The notes under the pieces: generated by a model | What the model was told of the DNA's origin: nothing | Seen by the model: the letters and a program-made list of their open reading frames with translations, nothing else | Database searches by the model: none | Origin: Bacteroides sp. UBA1773 | Lineage (GTDB): Bacteria > Bacteroidota > Bacteroidia > Bacteroidales > Bacteroidaceae | Length of the DNA: 16,799 nucleotides | NCBI GenBank assembly: GCA_002315285.1 | Contig: DCGR01000019.1 | Span: 1 to 16,799, forward strand | Reading direction: 5' to 3' | Shown: one piece after another, positions 1 through 9,277 of the stretch | Numbering within the stretch: position 1 is the stretch's first letter | How the letters are laid out: the number at the start of each line of letters is the position of its first letter | Translations under genes and position numbers: made by a program

Positions 1-114
1 TCCAACCAACTTTTTGCAGCTAAATATCAACTTTATATGCCAAAGCGTGAAGAGTTGCAGAAAAGACTTGATATGTTGCTTGAAGAGGCTGATAAAAAGA
101 AAAACGAGGAATAA
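1..114 (+). CDS. C-terminal end of a probable DUF1016/YhcG-type PDDEXK nuclease (partial)
   Basis: An open frame enters from the left edge and ends at TAA 112-114, giving 37 visible residues. The segment NQLFAAKYQLYMPKREELQK followed by a charged helical tail resembles the extreme C-terminus of DUF1016 (YhcG family) proteins, which end in a phrase like 'ASKYQLYLPTEEEL'. Those proteins carry a PD-(D/E)XK nuclease domain and are often found inside type I restriction-modification loci of Bacteroidota. The nuclease domain itself lies outside the window, so the assignment rests on the tail and on the neighbour. Only 18 bases separate its stop from the hsdR start, on the same strand, which suggests co-transcription. 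It could instead be another restriction-locus accessory protein. Confidence 0.6.
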   Translation, partial: SNQLFAAKYQLYMPKREELQKRLDMLLEEADKKKNEE

Positions 115-132
115 TTTGTAAACGATGTATCT

Positions 133-3100
133 ATGGCACAATATAACATCATTGCAGAACAGGAAGAATACACTGTAGTCAGTGAGTATGAAGCAGAGTA
201 TGGCAAGATTGACAAGTATCAGTCAGAGGCTATGCTTGAAAAGGATTTCATTGCTTCACTCACAGAACAAGGCTATGAATACCTGCCTATCCATGAGGAA
301 CGCGACCTTGTGGATAATCTCAGAGTGCAGTTGCAGAAACTCAACAACTACACCTTCACTGATGCTGAATGGGAAAGGTTTTTCAGAGAGAACCTTGCTA
401 ATAAGAATGATGATATTGTAGCCAAGACCACCAAGATACAAGAGGACTATATCCAAGTGCTGAAATGTGATGATGGGCAGAGCAAGAACATCTATCTCAT
501 TGACAAGAAGAACATCCACAACAACTACCTGCAAGTCATAAATCAGTATGAAGAAAATGAGGGGCATCATAAGACAAGATATGATGTCAGCATCCTTGTG
601 AATGGTCTGCCATTGGTACATGTGGAGTTGAAGAGAAGGGGTGTGCAACTGAAAGAGGCATTCAATCAAATCAACAGATATCAGAGAGATAGTTTTTGGG
701 CAGGATGTGGATTGTATGAGTATGTGCAGATTTTCATCATCAGTAATGGTACTAACACCAAGTATTACTCCAACACCACAAGAGCAAATCATCTGAAAGA
801 ACAACAGCAAGGTAGCAAGAGTAAGACTAAGAAGGCAAGCAACTCATTTGAGTTTTCATCTTTTTGGACTGACAGCAATAACAAGGCAATCCTTGACCTC
901 ATTGACTTTACCAAGACCTTCCTTTGTAAGCATACTCTGCTGAATGTGCTGACCAAGTATTGTGTCTTCACCACAGAGAGAATGCTGATGGTGATGAGAC
1001 CTTATCAGATTGCAGCAACTGAGCGCATTATCCAGAAGATAAACATTGCCAACAACTATAAGCAATGGGGTAAGATAGAAGGTGGTGGTTATATATGGCA
1101 CACCACAGGTAGTGGTAAGACTCTGACATCTTTCAAGACTGCTCAACTTGCATCAAGACTTGACTACATAGACAAGGTGCTGTTTGTTGTAGATAGAAAG
1201 GACTTGGACTATCAGACAATGAAGGAGTATAACAGATTTGAGGAGGGTGCTGCTGACAGCAACTCATCAACTGCTGTGCTTCAAAGGCAGTTGGAGAATA
1301 GAGATAAGAGTGGTGCTTACCACGACTATAAGATTATTATCACCACCATTCAGAAACTCTCTATCTTTGTGCAGAAGAACAAGGGACATGAGATATTTCA
1401 GAAGAGGGTGGTCATCATCTTTGATGAGTGTCATAGAAGCAACTTTGGTGATATGCACACTGCCATCACCAAGAACTTCAAGAAGTATCATCTGTTTGGT
1501 TTCACTGGCACACCTATCTTTGCTGCCAATGCAAGCAATAGCGGTAACATCCAACTGAAAACAACCCAACAAGCATTTGGTGACAAACTGCATACCTACA
1601 CCATTGTAGATGCCATAAATGATGAGAATGTGTTGCCTTTCAGAATTGACTATGTCAACACATTGAAGCAGAAGGAGAATATCGAGGACAAGCAGATAAG
1701 TGCCATTGACAGAGAGAAGGTGATGGCTGCACCTGATAGGGTCAGCGAGGTGGTGAAATACATCCTTGAACACTTTGACCAGAAGACCAAGAGGTCATCT
1801 TACTACTCATTCCGCACCACACAGAACATTGGTGAGGTGGCAAGTGCTGGCAGAGGCAAGGAGGTGAAGGAGAACAAGAGCATTCAGAAACTTGCAGGTT
1901 TCAATGCTATGTTTGCTGTGGCATCCATCCCAATGGCAAAGGCATACTATAATGAGTTCAAGGCTCAGCAAGCATCATTGCCTGAGGCACAGAGATTGAA
2001 GATTGCCACCATCTACTCTTATGGTGCTAATGAAGAGGAGATAGATGGCATACTTGCTGAGGAGAACTCTGAAAGCACCACAAGTCTTGACCAACAGAGT
2101 AGAGACTTCCTTGAAGGTGCTATAAAGGACTACAATCAGATGTTCAACACCAACTATGACACATCCAATGATAAGTTTCAGAACTACTACAAGGACTTGT
2201 CATTGAGAATGAAGAACAGACAGGTAGATTTGCTGATTGTCGTAAACATGTTCCTCACTGGTTTTGATGCTACAACCCTGAACACCCTCTTTGTGGATAA
2301 GAACCTAAAACAACATGGACTTATCCAAGCTTACAGCCGTACCAACAGAATACTCAACTCCATCAAGACCTTTGGCAACATAGTTTGTTTCAGAAACTTG
2401 CAAAAGGAGACTGATGATGCCATTGCTCTGTTTGGTGATAAGGATGCCTCATCCATTGTGTTGTTGAAGGATTTCCATTCATACTATAATGGTTATGACA
2501 CTGCCAAGGGCAAGCATTGCTATGGATATGCTGAACTTGCCCTGCAACTGATGAATGAGTTTCCTGATGGTAAGATGCCATTTGGTGAACAAGAGGAGAG
2601 AAGGTTCATCCAACTCTTTGGCAGTCTGTTGAAGTCCATCAATGTCTTGCAAGCATTTGACCAGTTTGAAGGTGCAGAACTGCTCACAGATGGACAGATG
2701 CAGGACTATCAGTCTCACTATCTTGATTTACGAGATAAGTGGAGAAAGAGAAACCATGCAGACAAGGAAGTGATAAATGATGACCTCATCTTTGAGACAG
2801 AACTCATCCGCCAGGTAGAAATCAACATTGACTACATCCTAATGTTGGTGAAGCAATATCATGACAGCAACTGCAAGAATAAGGAGTTGCTTGTCAGCAT
2901 CACCAAGGCAATAGGTGCAAGTATGAACCTCAGGAGCAAGAAGGAACTGATTGAAAACTTTGTTGAGGCAGTCAATGCTGATGAAGATGTCAATGGTGCT
3001 TGGGAGGAATATGTCAAGCAGAAGAAGGAAGAAGACCTTACTGCCATCATCAAGGAGGAAAAACTGAAAGCAGATGAAACAAGGAAGATCATAGACAATG

Positions 3101-3255
3101 CTTTCAGAGATGGTCTGCTCAGAACCACTGGCACAGACATTGACAAGATACTCCCACCTATGTCAAGATTTGGGGGTGGTGGCAACAGAAGTTACAAGAA
3201 GATGTCTGTGATAGAGAAACTGCAAGCATTCTTTGAGAAGTATATTGGATTATAA
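133..3255 (+). CDS. hsdR: Type I restriction endonuclease subunit R (HsdR)
   Basis: This is the motor and nuclease subunit of a type I restriction-modification complex. With HsdM and HsdS it binds DNA lacking the host methylation mark, translocates it using ATP, and cuts at a distance. The 1040 residues are near the usual family length. Visible motifs are a PD-(D/E)XK nuclease core (D151, then E165-L-K167), Walker A GSGKT at 326-330, the SF2 DEAD-like box DECH at 431-434, motif III FTGTP at 457-461, a motif V-like TGFD, and motif VI QAYSRTNR at 732-739. The C-terminal helical part ends in a phrase typical of HsdR (SRFGGGGNRSYKK, then KLQAFFEKYIGL). The nuclease and helicase motifs I checked are present, so it is probably functional. 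Arginine is mostly AGA and the gene looks AT-richer than its neighbours, which suggests horizontal acquisition. No hsdM or hsdS is in the window; they probably lie to the left. An ATG at 125 is out of frame. Confidence 0.96.
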   Translation: MAQYNIIAEQEEYTVVSEYEAEYGKIDKYQSEAMLEKDFIASLTEQGYEYLPIHEERDLVDNLRVQLQKLNNYTFTDAEWERFFRENLANKNDDIVAKTTKIQEDYIQVLKCDDGQSKNIYLIDKKNIHNNYLQVINQYEENEGHHKTRYDVSILVNGLPLVHVELKRRGVQLKEAFNQINRYQRDSFWAGCGLYEYVQIFIISNGTNTKYYSNTTRANHLKEQQQGSKSKTKKASNSFEFSSFWTDSNNKAILDLIDFTKTFLCKHTLLNVLTKYCVFTTERMLMVMRPYQIAATERIIQKINIANNYKQWGKIEGGGYIWHTTGSGKTLTSFKTAQLASRLDYIDKVLFVVDRKDLDYQTMKEYNRFEEGAADSNSSTAVLQRQLENRDKSGAYHDYKIIITTIQKLSIFVQKNKGHEIFQKRVVIIFDECHRSNFGDMHTAITKNFKKYHLFGFTGTPIFAANASNSGNIQLKTTQQAFGDKLHTYTIVDAINDENVLPFRIDYVNTLKQKENIEDKQISAIDREKVMAAPDRVSEVVKYILEHFDQKTKRSSYYSFRTTQNIGEVASAGRGKEVKENKSIQKLAGFNAMFAVASIPMAKAYYNEFKAQQASLPEAQRLKIATIYSYGANEEEIDGILAEENSESTTSLDQQSRDFLEGAIKDYNQMFNTNYDTSNDKFQNYYKDLSLRMKNRQVDLLIVVNMFLTGFDATTLNTLFVDKNLKQHGLIQAYSRTNRILNSIKTFGNIVCFRNLQKETDDAIALFGDKDASSIVLLKDFHSYYNGYDTAKGKHCYGYAELALQLMNEFPDGKMPFGEQEERRFIQLFGSLLKSINVLQAFDQFEGAELLTDGQMQDYQSHYLDLRDKWRKRNHADKEVINDDLIFETELIRQVEINIDYILMLVKQYHDSNCKNKELLVSITKAIGASMNLRSKKELIENFVEAVNADEDVNGAWEEYVKQKKEEDLTAIIKEEKLKADETRKIIDNAFRDGLLRTTGTDIDKILPPMSRFGGGGNRSYKKMSVIEKLQAFFEKYIGL

Positions 3256-3325
3256 GTTCAAATGTCATAAACCATATCAAAATGGAAGAAACATATCCGC
3301 GAAACTTGAGTTCTTGGAAATAGTG

Positions 3326-3343
3326 AGCCATGGCATCATGGCT
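3326..3343. repeat. Perfect 7-bp inverted repeat between the convergent hsdR and tamB genes
   Basis: AGCCATG (3326-3332), a GCAT spacer and CATGGCT (3337-3343) form a perfect 7-bp stem with a 4-base loop. Two further pairs lie outside a single mismatch. It sits in the 96-base gap between the ends of hsdR (+) and tamB (-). A bidirectional terminator is possible from the position, but neither strand has a T-run after the stem, so this is weak. It could also be a palindromic protein site or an insertion scar. Confidence 0.4.
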
Positions 3344-3351
3344 GACCATGC

Positions 3352-6300
3352 CTATCTTGAAGATGCCTGCTTGCGCCACAGTGAACTCCACTGATTGAAA
3401 TCCTTGTTGTAGATCAGCCCGATGCCTTGGGTTGTCAGTGCGTTTTTGTAGAAATAGCGGTCGTTGGTCTCGTTGTAACCCCTGACGCGCCACTCCCCAT
3501 TTCTGGTCAACAGCCACACTGCCTCAAAGTCGCCAATGAAATTCGTATTCGACAACACGTTTTCCTTATAGCCGAAATTGCCATTTATCAGCAGGCGATT
3601 GTCGAGCAATCGTCCCGACAGCATGGCCTCGGCCTCCACATCGGTCCATCCACGTTCCCCCGTCGAGAGGTTGGCACCAAGATTCCAGTTCGTGCTGTTC
3701 ATCCACGACGAAAGCATGTTGTTGAGTTGTCCGCTCAGCGTGCTGAAAGCCAACGAGCTTGCTCCGTTACTCGACTGTGAGGCACTGGTCGCATCGTAAG
3801 CATAGAATTTTCCTATTCCGAGCAGGTAAATGATTTGCGTGTTCATCATTTCCTCGGTATTGGTGGCGGCATGTACCAAAGCCCTGTCCTCCTCGCTTAT
3901 CTGTGGCAGTTCCAAATCAAACTTGATGTCGGGGTCCGATAGCAACCCCGACAATTGCATGATGCAATTCACCTTCACCTTACCTTTCATGTTTGCGTTT
4001 GCGTCCAAATCGGCAAGTGAAGCTGAATTGACCGTATGGACTGCCTTTAGGTCGATGGTGGTGTTGGCCGAATTGCCTGTGAACGACACGGAGCCACCAC
4101 GTTGCAGCACAAGTTCCTTGTGGATAAAGTCCTGCATCGACAAGTCGTATTTTCCCTCATCCACTACGTAAGTGCCATACACGTTGAAGTCACCTTTGTT
4201 ATAAAAGTCTATCTGTAGGTTGCCATTGCCGTAGGCCACGATGTCATCGCCAGCCACTGGATCCATCACCACCCTCATCTGCGCATTTTTGTTCACCCCA
4301 ACGTTCACCTTTATCCGCAAGTCACTACGTTGTGAATTGTATGTTTGCAGTTGACGCGCGTTCTGGTAGTGGTAGATGTTGGTGCTGATGGCTTCCTGCC
4401 GGCGTTGTGGTGTCTTGTCAACATAGGTGATGAACTGGTTCGAGGTGGCTTCTGTGTTGATGCCCGTAATACAGGTGAAGGTGGTGCCAACGCCGGTCTC
4501 CATGTCGCCCACAATGTTCAATCCGTTCATGTCGCTCTCCACGCTCAATGTCCCCGTACCGTACAGACGTCCGTAGAACGTGTTGTTGCCAGCCTCCCTT
4601 TCGTCATAGAACAGCATGTTCCGACTGTTCACCTTCAGGTGCAATCCTATTCGTTTCAAATGCCGGTGGCTGATGCATCCATCGAGTACTCCTGTATTTC
4701 CTTCCGCATCGGTCACTTCTATGTGTGGAAAATTGAAACGTCCAGCCGAAAGAGTCACGCTGTCATGGGGAACGGCAAACGACGTGTTGATGTCATCTAT
4801 TCTCATCTTCACGTTATCGGTGATTACCCCACCCTCGAAATCGAGTGATTTCAGTCCGCCAAACAAATGCACATAGCCTGTGACACGCCCGCTGATGTCG
4901 CTCACCGATCCTTCCGTAAAATAGTCGAGCAACGCCATCGAGGTGCCGTGAGGATAAATATTCAGATTGAGTTCACCGCGTTTCGGACTCATATAGCCTA
5001 CCACATTGGTGTAAAAATTTTCAGACTCCTGCATATTGGCAGTAAAGCCGATGCCTTCCACGGCCTTGTCCCATTTCGCATCTATCACCGTCTGCCCCAT
5101 CAGTCCACCGTTCATGCGGAAACCATCAATATCCAACCTGCCTTGCAAATCCATGTCTCCTTTTAGGTTTCTCAACATCACATGGCCTGAGGCATCGCCC
5201 CTGAACATTACGTCATCGAAGCCTACCATATCAAGGAAATAGCTCAGATTCATGTGGTTGAGTCTGACCATACAAGTATCGGTGTCACGATTGCCTATCA
5301 CTCCCGCCACCTTCACGAACTGTCTGTCATGACCGAAGGTGAAGTTGTCGATGCTCACCATTCCCGAATCGATGGCCACCTCAGCAGCATGGATATTCCA
5401 CACTGTATCGTTGAGCAACACTTGTGTAGGCTTGATTCTTATGTTGGCGTGAAGGGGGGCATCGTTTGTCCGACGCGACAGCAGGGTCTCCGTTTCGAGT
5501 TTTCCGCTGTAAGTCGAAAGTGTGTTGTTTCCCCAGTTCACCGAGGTTTGTACACTGTCTGCATGAGCTGATGCCGTGACGGCAATGTTCATGATGGAAC
5601 CATCCTCGGCATACTGTCCGGTACGTACATGGCATTTCGCGACACTGTCGTGTATGTCGCACAACAAGGTTGATGATTCGTATCGCGTCCCGTCCCATGA
5701 CATGTCGGCAGCGTTACCCCGTAGCGACAGCCTATGCTTCGCCTCGTCAAGATGTCCAGACACTTCTATGCTGTGATTCAATTTGAGCGGAATGCCGACC
5801 AGACGATTCAACAGTTCGGCATCAGTCAGTTTCCAGTCAAACCGCAACGAATTGTTTTTCCCATAATGTGTCAATTTGTCTGAGAGTATGGGCAAGGAAC
5901 ATGCCAGCAGGTGTCGCAATGATTGGGGTAGTGAGACATATTCGAAATCACCATCTATGTGACCTTTCATGAAAGGCGAATCCAAGGAAATGGTCTTTCG
6001 TCCTTCGCCTCGGTTCTGGAGTCTCATCACGATGTCGTCGGCAACATAACCCAATGTATCGGCATCGTAGAGTTGGAGGCTGTCGATACGCATTGTGCCT
6101 TGGGCCGTTTCAATCGAATTGCCCATCAGTTGTGCCGTCAGATTCAACGAGATGGCCATGCCTTCGTCTGTTTGTATCAATCCCAATTCCTTGGGGCGTA
6201 TTTTGTCGAGCATCACACTGACGTTTCCATTCGGAAAATCATGTTGCAACGAAATGGAACCACTCGCACATACGTCACCATTACCCTTGTCGAGGGTCAA

Positions 6301-7653
6301 GAAACTGTCAAACGTGCAGGTCTGTCCATCCAATGCCAGCGCCACATCGGCCACACCCAACCGCGCATCGCCCAAGAGCATGCCCAAGTCGAACTGTTCG
6401 CTTCCCATCGAACCTTTCATCACCGGCTCACCGCCTATGTCCTTCACGTTCAAGTCTGCCACCACCAGTCCTGCACCACACTGCACGTTCCCCTGGAAGT
6501 CAAAGTCTTGCAATTCTCCCTTTACCTGTCCTGTTAGGTCCACCTGCTCTATTCTGCTCATGGTGGCATTGTTCGTGTGAGCCCAGCTCTGCAACACGCT
6601 TTCCTTTATCGTCAGCTGGTTTAGGTCGGCTGTCACCTGTGCGTTTCTACCCTTGTCCAATCCACTTACGGTTATGTTGCCTCGTAGGGTCACACAAGAG
6701 TCACCCTCTATGGCAATGTTGCGCAGTGTCACACTTTCGCGCCTTCCTTTTACCGACAATCCGCCCTTTATACGTTGTGTTTTCCCCTTCAGCAGAGGCA
6801 AGAACATGGAAAAGTCGTCAGGAGTCACCTTTACCTTCACCTCTCCCTCGTAGGCCAACACATCGTTCCACTCGGTCGCGGTCGTCAGTGAGTCGTAGCG
6901 GAGAACGAAAGCGGGCACGTCGAGACGTGAGTTGGGCAATTGGCATTGCAGTTCCTCCACCTTCAGGTGGTGCTGACCCATGTTCACGTGCATCTTGCAG
7001 TTGTTCAGGTCAAATCCACTCCTTTCCCTTGCCGAAAGTCGTTCGACCACGACATCAAGCGAGTCTGTCTGTAACATCGACATTTTGACGAACATATTAA
7101 CATCACTCAGCTTCACATGATGCGCGTCGAATGTGTCTGTTGTGTCGGGTTCGCTCGCGATATCGTAGCTCACGGTTCCATGCCTCACCAATATGCTTTT
7201 CACATCCACCCTAAGCTTCCTGTCCGTAGCCAGTGAGTCACTGCCGCCAAGCGCATCAATAAGAAATGTGTAGTTGGGATCAGCCTGCATGTCTGCCCGA
7301 CGAATCCTCAAGTCCATGCCGTAGAGCTGTACCTTGCTGATTCGGATGTCGCCCTGTCTGATCAGGCTCATCAGGTCATATTTCACCAACAAATGGCCAA
7401 TGTAAAGGAAATCATTTCCCGTAGTGTCCTTCAGGTTCACGTCCTTCATGGATATGCGGTTCAGCAGGTCGGGATGGATGCTTCCTATCGATATCTGTGA
7501 CCCAAACACTCCCTCCAGTTGCCGTTCCACCACATCACCTATCTGTTTTTGCAAGGCTGTATGCCGCTTCATGCCGATGATGCACAACCAGACGACCATC
7601 AGGCCAATCAGTATGCCGCTAGCTACCTTGCATGTCACCTTTGCCGATCTCAT
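3352..7653 (-). CDS. tamB: TamB-domain (DUF490/AsmA-like) envelope protein
   Basis: A very long (1433 aa) protein of the translocation-and-assembly-module TamB family. These proteins are anchored in the inner membrane and span the periplasm as a beta-rich groove. They are implicated in outer-membrane protein assembly and in phospholipid transport to the outer membrane. Residues about 8-28 form one N-terminal membrane segment after a short basic start. Nearly all of the rest is repetitive beta-strand sequence typical of AsmA/TamB proteins. The C-terminal part (roughly residues 970-1400) contains the conserved TamB domain, recognisable in YGTYVVDEGKYDLSMQDF and in a later LSGLLSDPDIKFDLELPQ block. 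It ends YNKDFNQWSSLWRKQASSR, close to relatives, so it appears full length. No TamA/TamL outer-membrane partner is in the window. A candidate promoter lies about 60 bases upstream, so it may be transcribed separately from the FAD gene 100 bases upstream. Confidence 0.92.
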   Translation of the reverse strand: MRSAKVTCKVASGILIGLMVVWLCIIGMKRHTALQKQIGDVVERQLEGVFGSQISIGSIHPDLLNRISMKDVNLKDTTGNDFLYIGHLLVKYDLMSLIRQGDIRISKVQLYGMDLRIRRADMQADPNYTFLIDALGGSDSLATDRKLRVDVKSILVRHGTVSYDIASEPDTTDTFDAHHVKLSDVNMFVKMSMLQTDSLDVVVERLSARERSGFDLNNCKMHVNMGQHHLKVEELQCQLPNSRLDVPAFVLRYDSLTTATEWNDVLAYEGEVKVKVTPDDFSMFLPLLKGKTQRIKGGLSVKGRRESVTLRNIAIEGDSCVTLRGNITVSGLDKGRNAQVTADLNQLTIKESVLQSWAHTNNATMSRIEQVDLTGQVKGELQDFDFQGNVQCGAGLVVADLNVKDIGGEPVMKGSMGSEQFDLGMLLGDARLGVADVALALDGQTCTFDSFLTLDKGNGDVCASGSISLQHDFPNGNVSVMLDKIRPKELGLIQTDEGMAISLNLTAQLMGNSIETAQGTMRIDSLQLYDADTLGYVADDIVMRLQNRGEGRKTISLDSPFMKGHIDGDFEYVSLPQSLRHLLACSLPILSDKLTHYGKNNSLRFDWKLTDAELLNRLVGIPLKLNHSIEVSGHLDEAKHRLSLRGNAADMSWDGTRYESSTLLCDIHDSVAKCHVRTGQYAEDGSIMNIAVTASAHADSVQTSVNWGNNTLSTYSGKLETETLLSRRTNDAPLHANIRIKPTQVLLNDTVWNIHAAEVAIDSGMVSIDNFTFGHDRQFVKVAGVIGNRDTDTCMVRLNHMNLSYFLDMVGFDDVMFRGDASGHVMLRNLKGDMDLQGRLDIDGFRMNGGLMGQTVIDAKWDKAVEGIGFTANMQESENFYTNVVGYMSPKRGELNLNIYPHGTSMALLDYFTEGSVSDISGRVTGYVHLFGGLKSLDFEGGVITDNVKMRIDDINTSFAVPHDSVTLSAGRFNFPHIEVTDAEGNTGVLDGCISHRHLKRIGLHLKVNSRNMLFYDEREAGNNTFYGRLYGTGTLSVESDMNGLNIVGDMETGVGTTFTCITGINTEATSNQFITYVDKTPQRRQEAISTNIYHYQNARQLQTYNSQRSDLRIKVNVGVNKNAQMRVVMDPVAGDDIVAYGNGNLQIDFYNKGDFNVYGTYVVDEGKYDLSMQDFIHKELVLQRGGSVSFTGNSANTTIDLKAVHTVNSASLADLDANANMKGKVKVNCIMQLSGLLSDPDIKFDLELPQISEEDRALVHAATNTEEMMNTQIIYLLGIGKFYAYDATSASQSSNGASSLAFSTLSGQLNNMLSSWMNSTNWNLGANLSTGERGWTDVEAEAMLSGRLLDNRLLINGNFGYKENVLSNTNFIGDFEAVWLLTRNGEWRVRGYNETNDRYFYKNALTTQGIGLIYNKDFNQWSSLWRKQASSR

Positions 7654-7711
7654 CGCACTGTTATCCGTAATCCGTTTCTTTTCAGGAATTCACATTTTCT
7701 TTTTGGGCACG

Positions 7712-7719
7712 CAAAATTA
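7712..7719 (-). promoter_or_regulatory. Candidate Bacteroidota-type -7 element upstream of tamB
   Basis: Read on the - strand this is TAATTTTG, a perfect match to the TAnnTTTG -7 consensus of Bacteroidota. A TTTTTG run (7743-7748) lies 23 bases further upstream as a possible -33 element, a little beyond the usual 19-21 spacing. The start site would be near 7705, leaving about 50 bases of leader before tamB. The call rests only on motif and position. Confidence 0.45.
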
Positions 7720-7753
7720 ACACATTTTTCTCTCACAGCCAACAAAAAGCCCA

Positions 7754-9184
7754 TCAGATGATTATCGAACCGCCTTTTGCAAGCGTTTCCCTGACTTCTT
7801 TGGCCGATACGTCCTTGATAGCCTTGTCATGGTGTAATGCCAAGTAGGCGGTAACCCCCGCAGCCTCGCCCAGCTGGTTCATGTTGACCATGACGCGGAT
7901 GCCCGAGAAAGCTGTTGCCTCAGCATCGAGCATTCGGCCTGCAAGGATCAGATTGTCGAATCGTGGCGGAATGAGCGAGCGCAAAGGCACCTGGTAATAA
8001 GTGGGATTCTCCGTTGTCTCTTCCCTCCAACGACTGGCCTCCGTAGGATGCCCTGGATTGACGTATGTCTGTGAACCGTCAAGTTCCTTGAATGTGATGC
8101 CACCCTCATCACGGTGGTGAAGGTCGAAATGATAGCTTCCATTGGCTATCGCATCGTCGTAGTGCAGTCCATACATGGCCTCGGAATCTTTCACTTGGTA
8201 AAGACATTTGATGTGCCGTGATTCGCGAATGCCCATATAGGAAGGCAGTGCAACGAGATTCAGTTTCCTTTCGTTGGTGCTGTATTTGCGCATCATGTCC
8301 ATGATGGCGCGAATTTGACGACGGCCCTCAATTTCAGCCTTCGTCAGTTCGTCGGCTACGGAGCAATCCGTGCCATACATACGGGTACCACACAGCATGA
8401 ATGTGTTGCCAGGGGGAACTGGCGCTCCCCAGATGAACCCTTCGGGCAAATTGAACTCTTTGGCATGCTCTTTCAGGATGTTTGCGAACTCTCCATAGTC
8501 AAAGTTCTCCAAGTTGGCTGATGTAGTGGGTGGTTGCATGAGGTCATGGGTGTATGATTCCAATCCCAGTCGGTAGGCAAGGTCGGCATCTCCTGTGGCA
8601 TCGACGAAATACTTTGCCTTGATGACCTGGCGACCCGATTTCGTCTCAACAATCACGCCATACAATTTTCCCTCGTCGTTGAGCAAAGGTTCTGAAAAGG
8701 AGGTGTGGAAGAAAGGCGTGATTTTTTCTTCAAGCACAACCTCGTCGAGTTCTATCTTCAGCTCCTGCGTGTTGAGCGTATAGGCTGATGTGGGACTGTT
8801 AGGCTTGAATATCACACAGTCGCGCTTTTGCAAGCGTTCGATGAACTCCTGTGTCAGTCCCGCGATGATTGGTGTTTTTCCTGCCGTGTCGGTCAGCGAA
8901 TGCCAAATGTTCACGAGTGAACTTGTGGCTACACCACCGAAGGCATTCTGCTTTTCCACCACACACACCGATGCGCCCAGACGGGCGGCACGGATAGCCG
9001 CGAAAACACCGGTACAGCTACCTCCCAAGACACAAATGTCGCACTCATGCGCAATGGGAAGCAGGTCCGTATTCTTTGGCACGGCAATTGGCGAAGGGGT
9101 TTTGACTGCACAACCCAACAGTGTCATGCCGGCACTGCCTGCTACGAATTCGCCTAAGAACTTTCTACGTGATTTCTTTTCCAT
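7754..9184 (-). CDS. Exported FAD-dependent oxidoreductase (FAD_oxidored family)
   Basis: A 476-residue flavoprotein with a single FAD-binding Rossmann fold. The dinucleotide motif is GGSCTG (54-59) in the strand CDICVLGGSCTG, with acidic E77 placed to hold the ribose. A DATGD motif sits at 195-199, and the C-terminal FAD region NLILAGRMLDAEATAFSGIR begins near residue 411. These fit the FAD-dependent oxidoreductases of PF12831, whose substrates are mostly unknown and which often occur near carbohydrate-use genes. The N-terminus has a twin-arginine-like SRRKFL (5-10), then a hydrophobic stretch and a lipobox-like TLLGC ending at C25, so it is probably exported and perhaps lipid-anchored. A weak -7-like TACCATTG (- strand, 9210-9217) lies just upstream without a clear -33. 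The gene follows the helicase by 93 bases. The substrate cannot be named. Confidence 0.85.
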   Translation of the reverse strand: MEKKSRRKFLGEFVAGSAGMTLLGCAVKTPSPIAVPKNTDLLPIAHECDICVLGGSCTGVFAAIRAARLGASVCVVEKQNAFGGVATSSLVNIWHSLTDTAGKTPIIAGLTQEFIERLQKRDCVIFKPNSPTSAYTLNTQELKIELDEVVLEEKITPFFHTSFSEPLLNDEGKLYGVIVETKSGRQVIKAKYFVDATGDADLAYRLGLESYTHDLMQPPTTSANLENFDYGEFANILKEHAKEFNLPEGFIWGAPVPPGNTFMLCGTRMYGTDCSVADELTKAEIEGRRQIRAIMDMMRKYSTNERKLNLVALPSYMGIRESRHIKCLYQVKDSEAMYGLHYDDAIANGSYHFDLHHRDEGGITFKELDGSQTYVNPGHPTEASRWREETTENPTYYQVPLRSLIPPRFDNLILAGRMLDAEATAFSGIRVMVNMNQLGEAAGVTAYLALHHDKAIKDVSAKEVRETLAKGGSIII

Positions 9185-9277
9185 AATCGTTCTGTTTTTG
9201 TTCTGAATACAATGGTAAGGTATGATGAACTACACTTCTTCCTGTCAGGATTCATGATTTTCTTTTCCGCTGGCACC

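Noticed and set aside
3326..3343. Bidirectional rho-independent terminator for hsdR and tamB
   Set aside because: The inverted repeat is real, but no T-tract follows it in either direction, so I list it only as a repeat.
3158..3517. 119-codon - strand frame spanning the hsdR/tamB junction
   Set aside because: It is antisense to hsdR at one end and overlaps tamB out of frame at the other. Only the 96 junction bases could be real coding, so it is noted as a possible stump and not as a gene.
6333..7088. 251-codon + strand frame rich in Pro, Ser and Arg
   Set aside because: It is antisense to tamB and low in complexity. No initiation site or family motif is visible.
9185..9277. Dedicated promoter and terminator between helicase and FAD oxidoreductase
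   Set aside because: Only a seven-of-eight -7 match without a -33 element and a four-base stem are visible, which is too weak for a separate feature.
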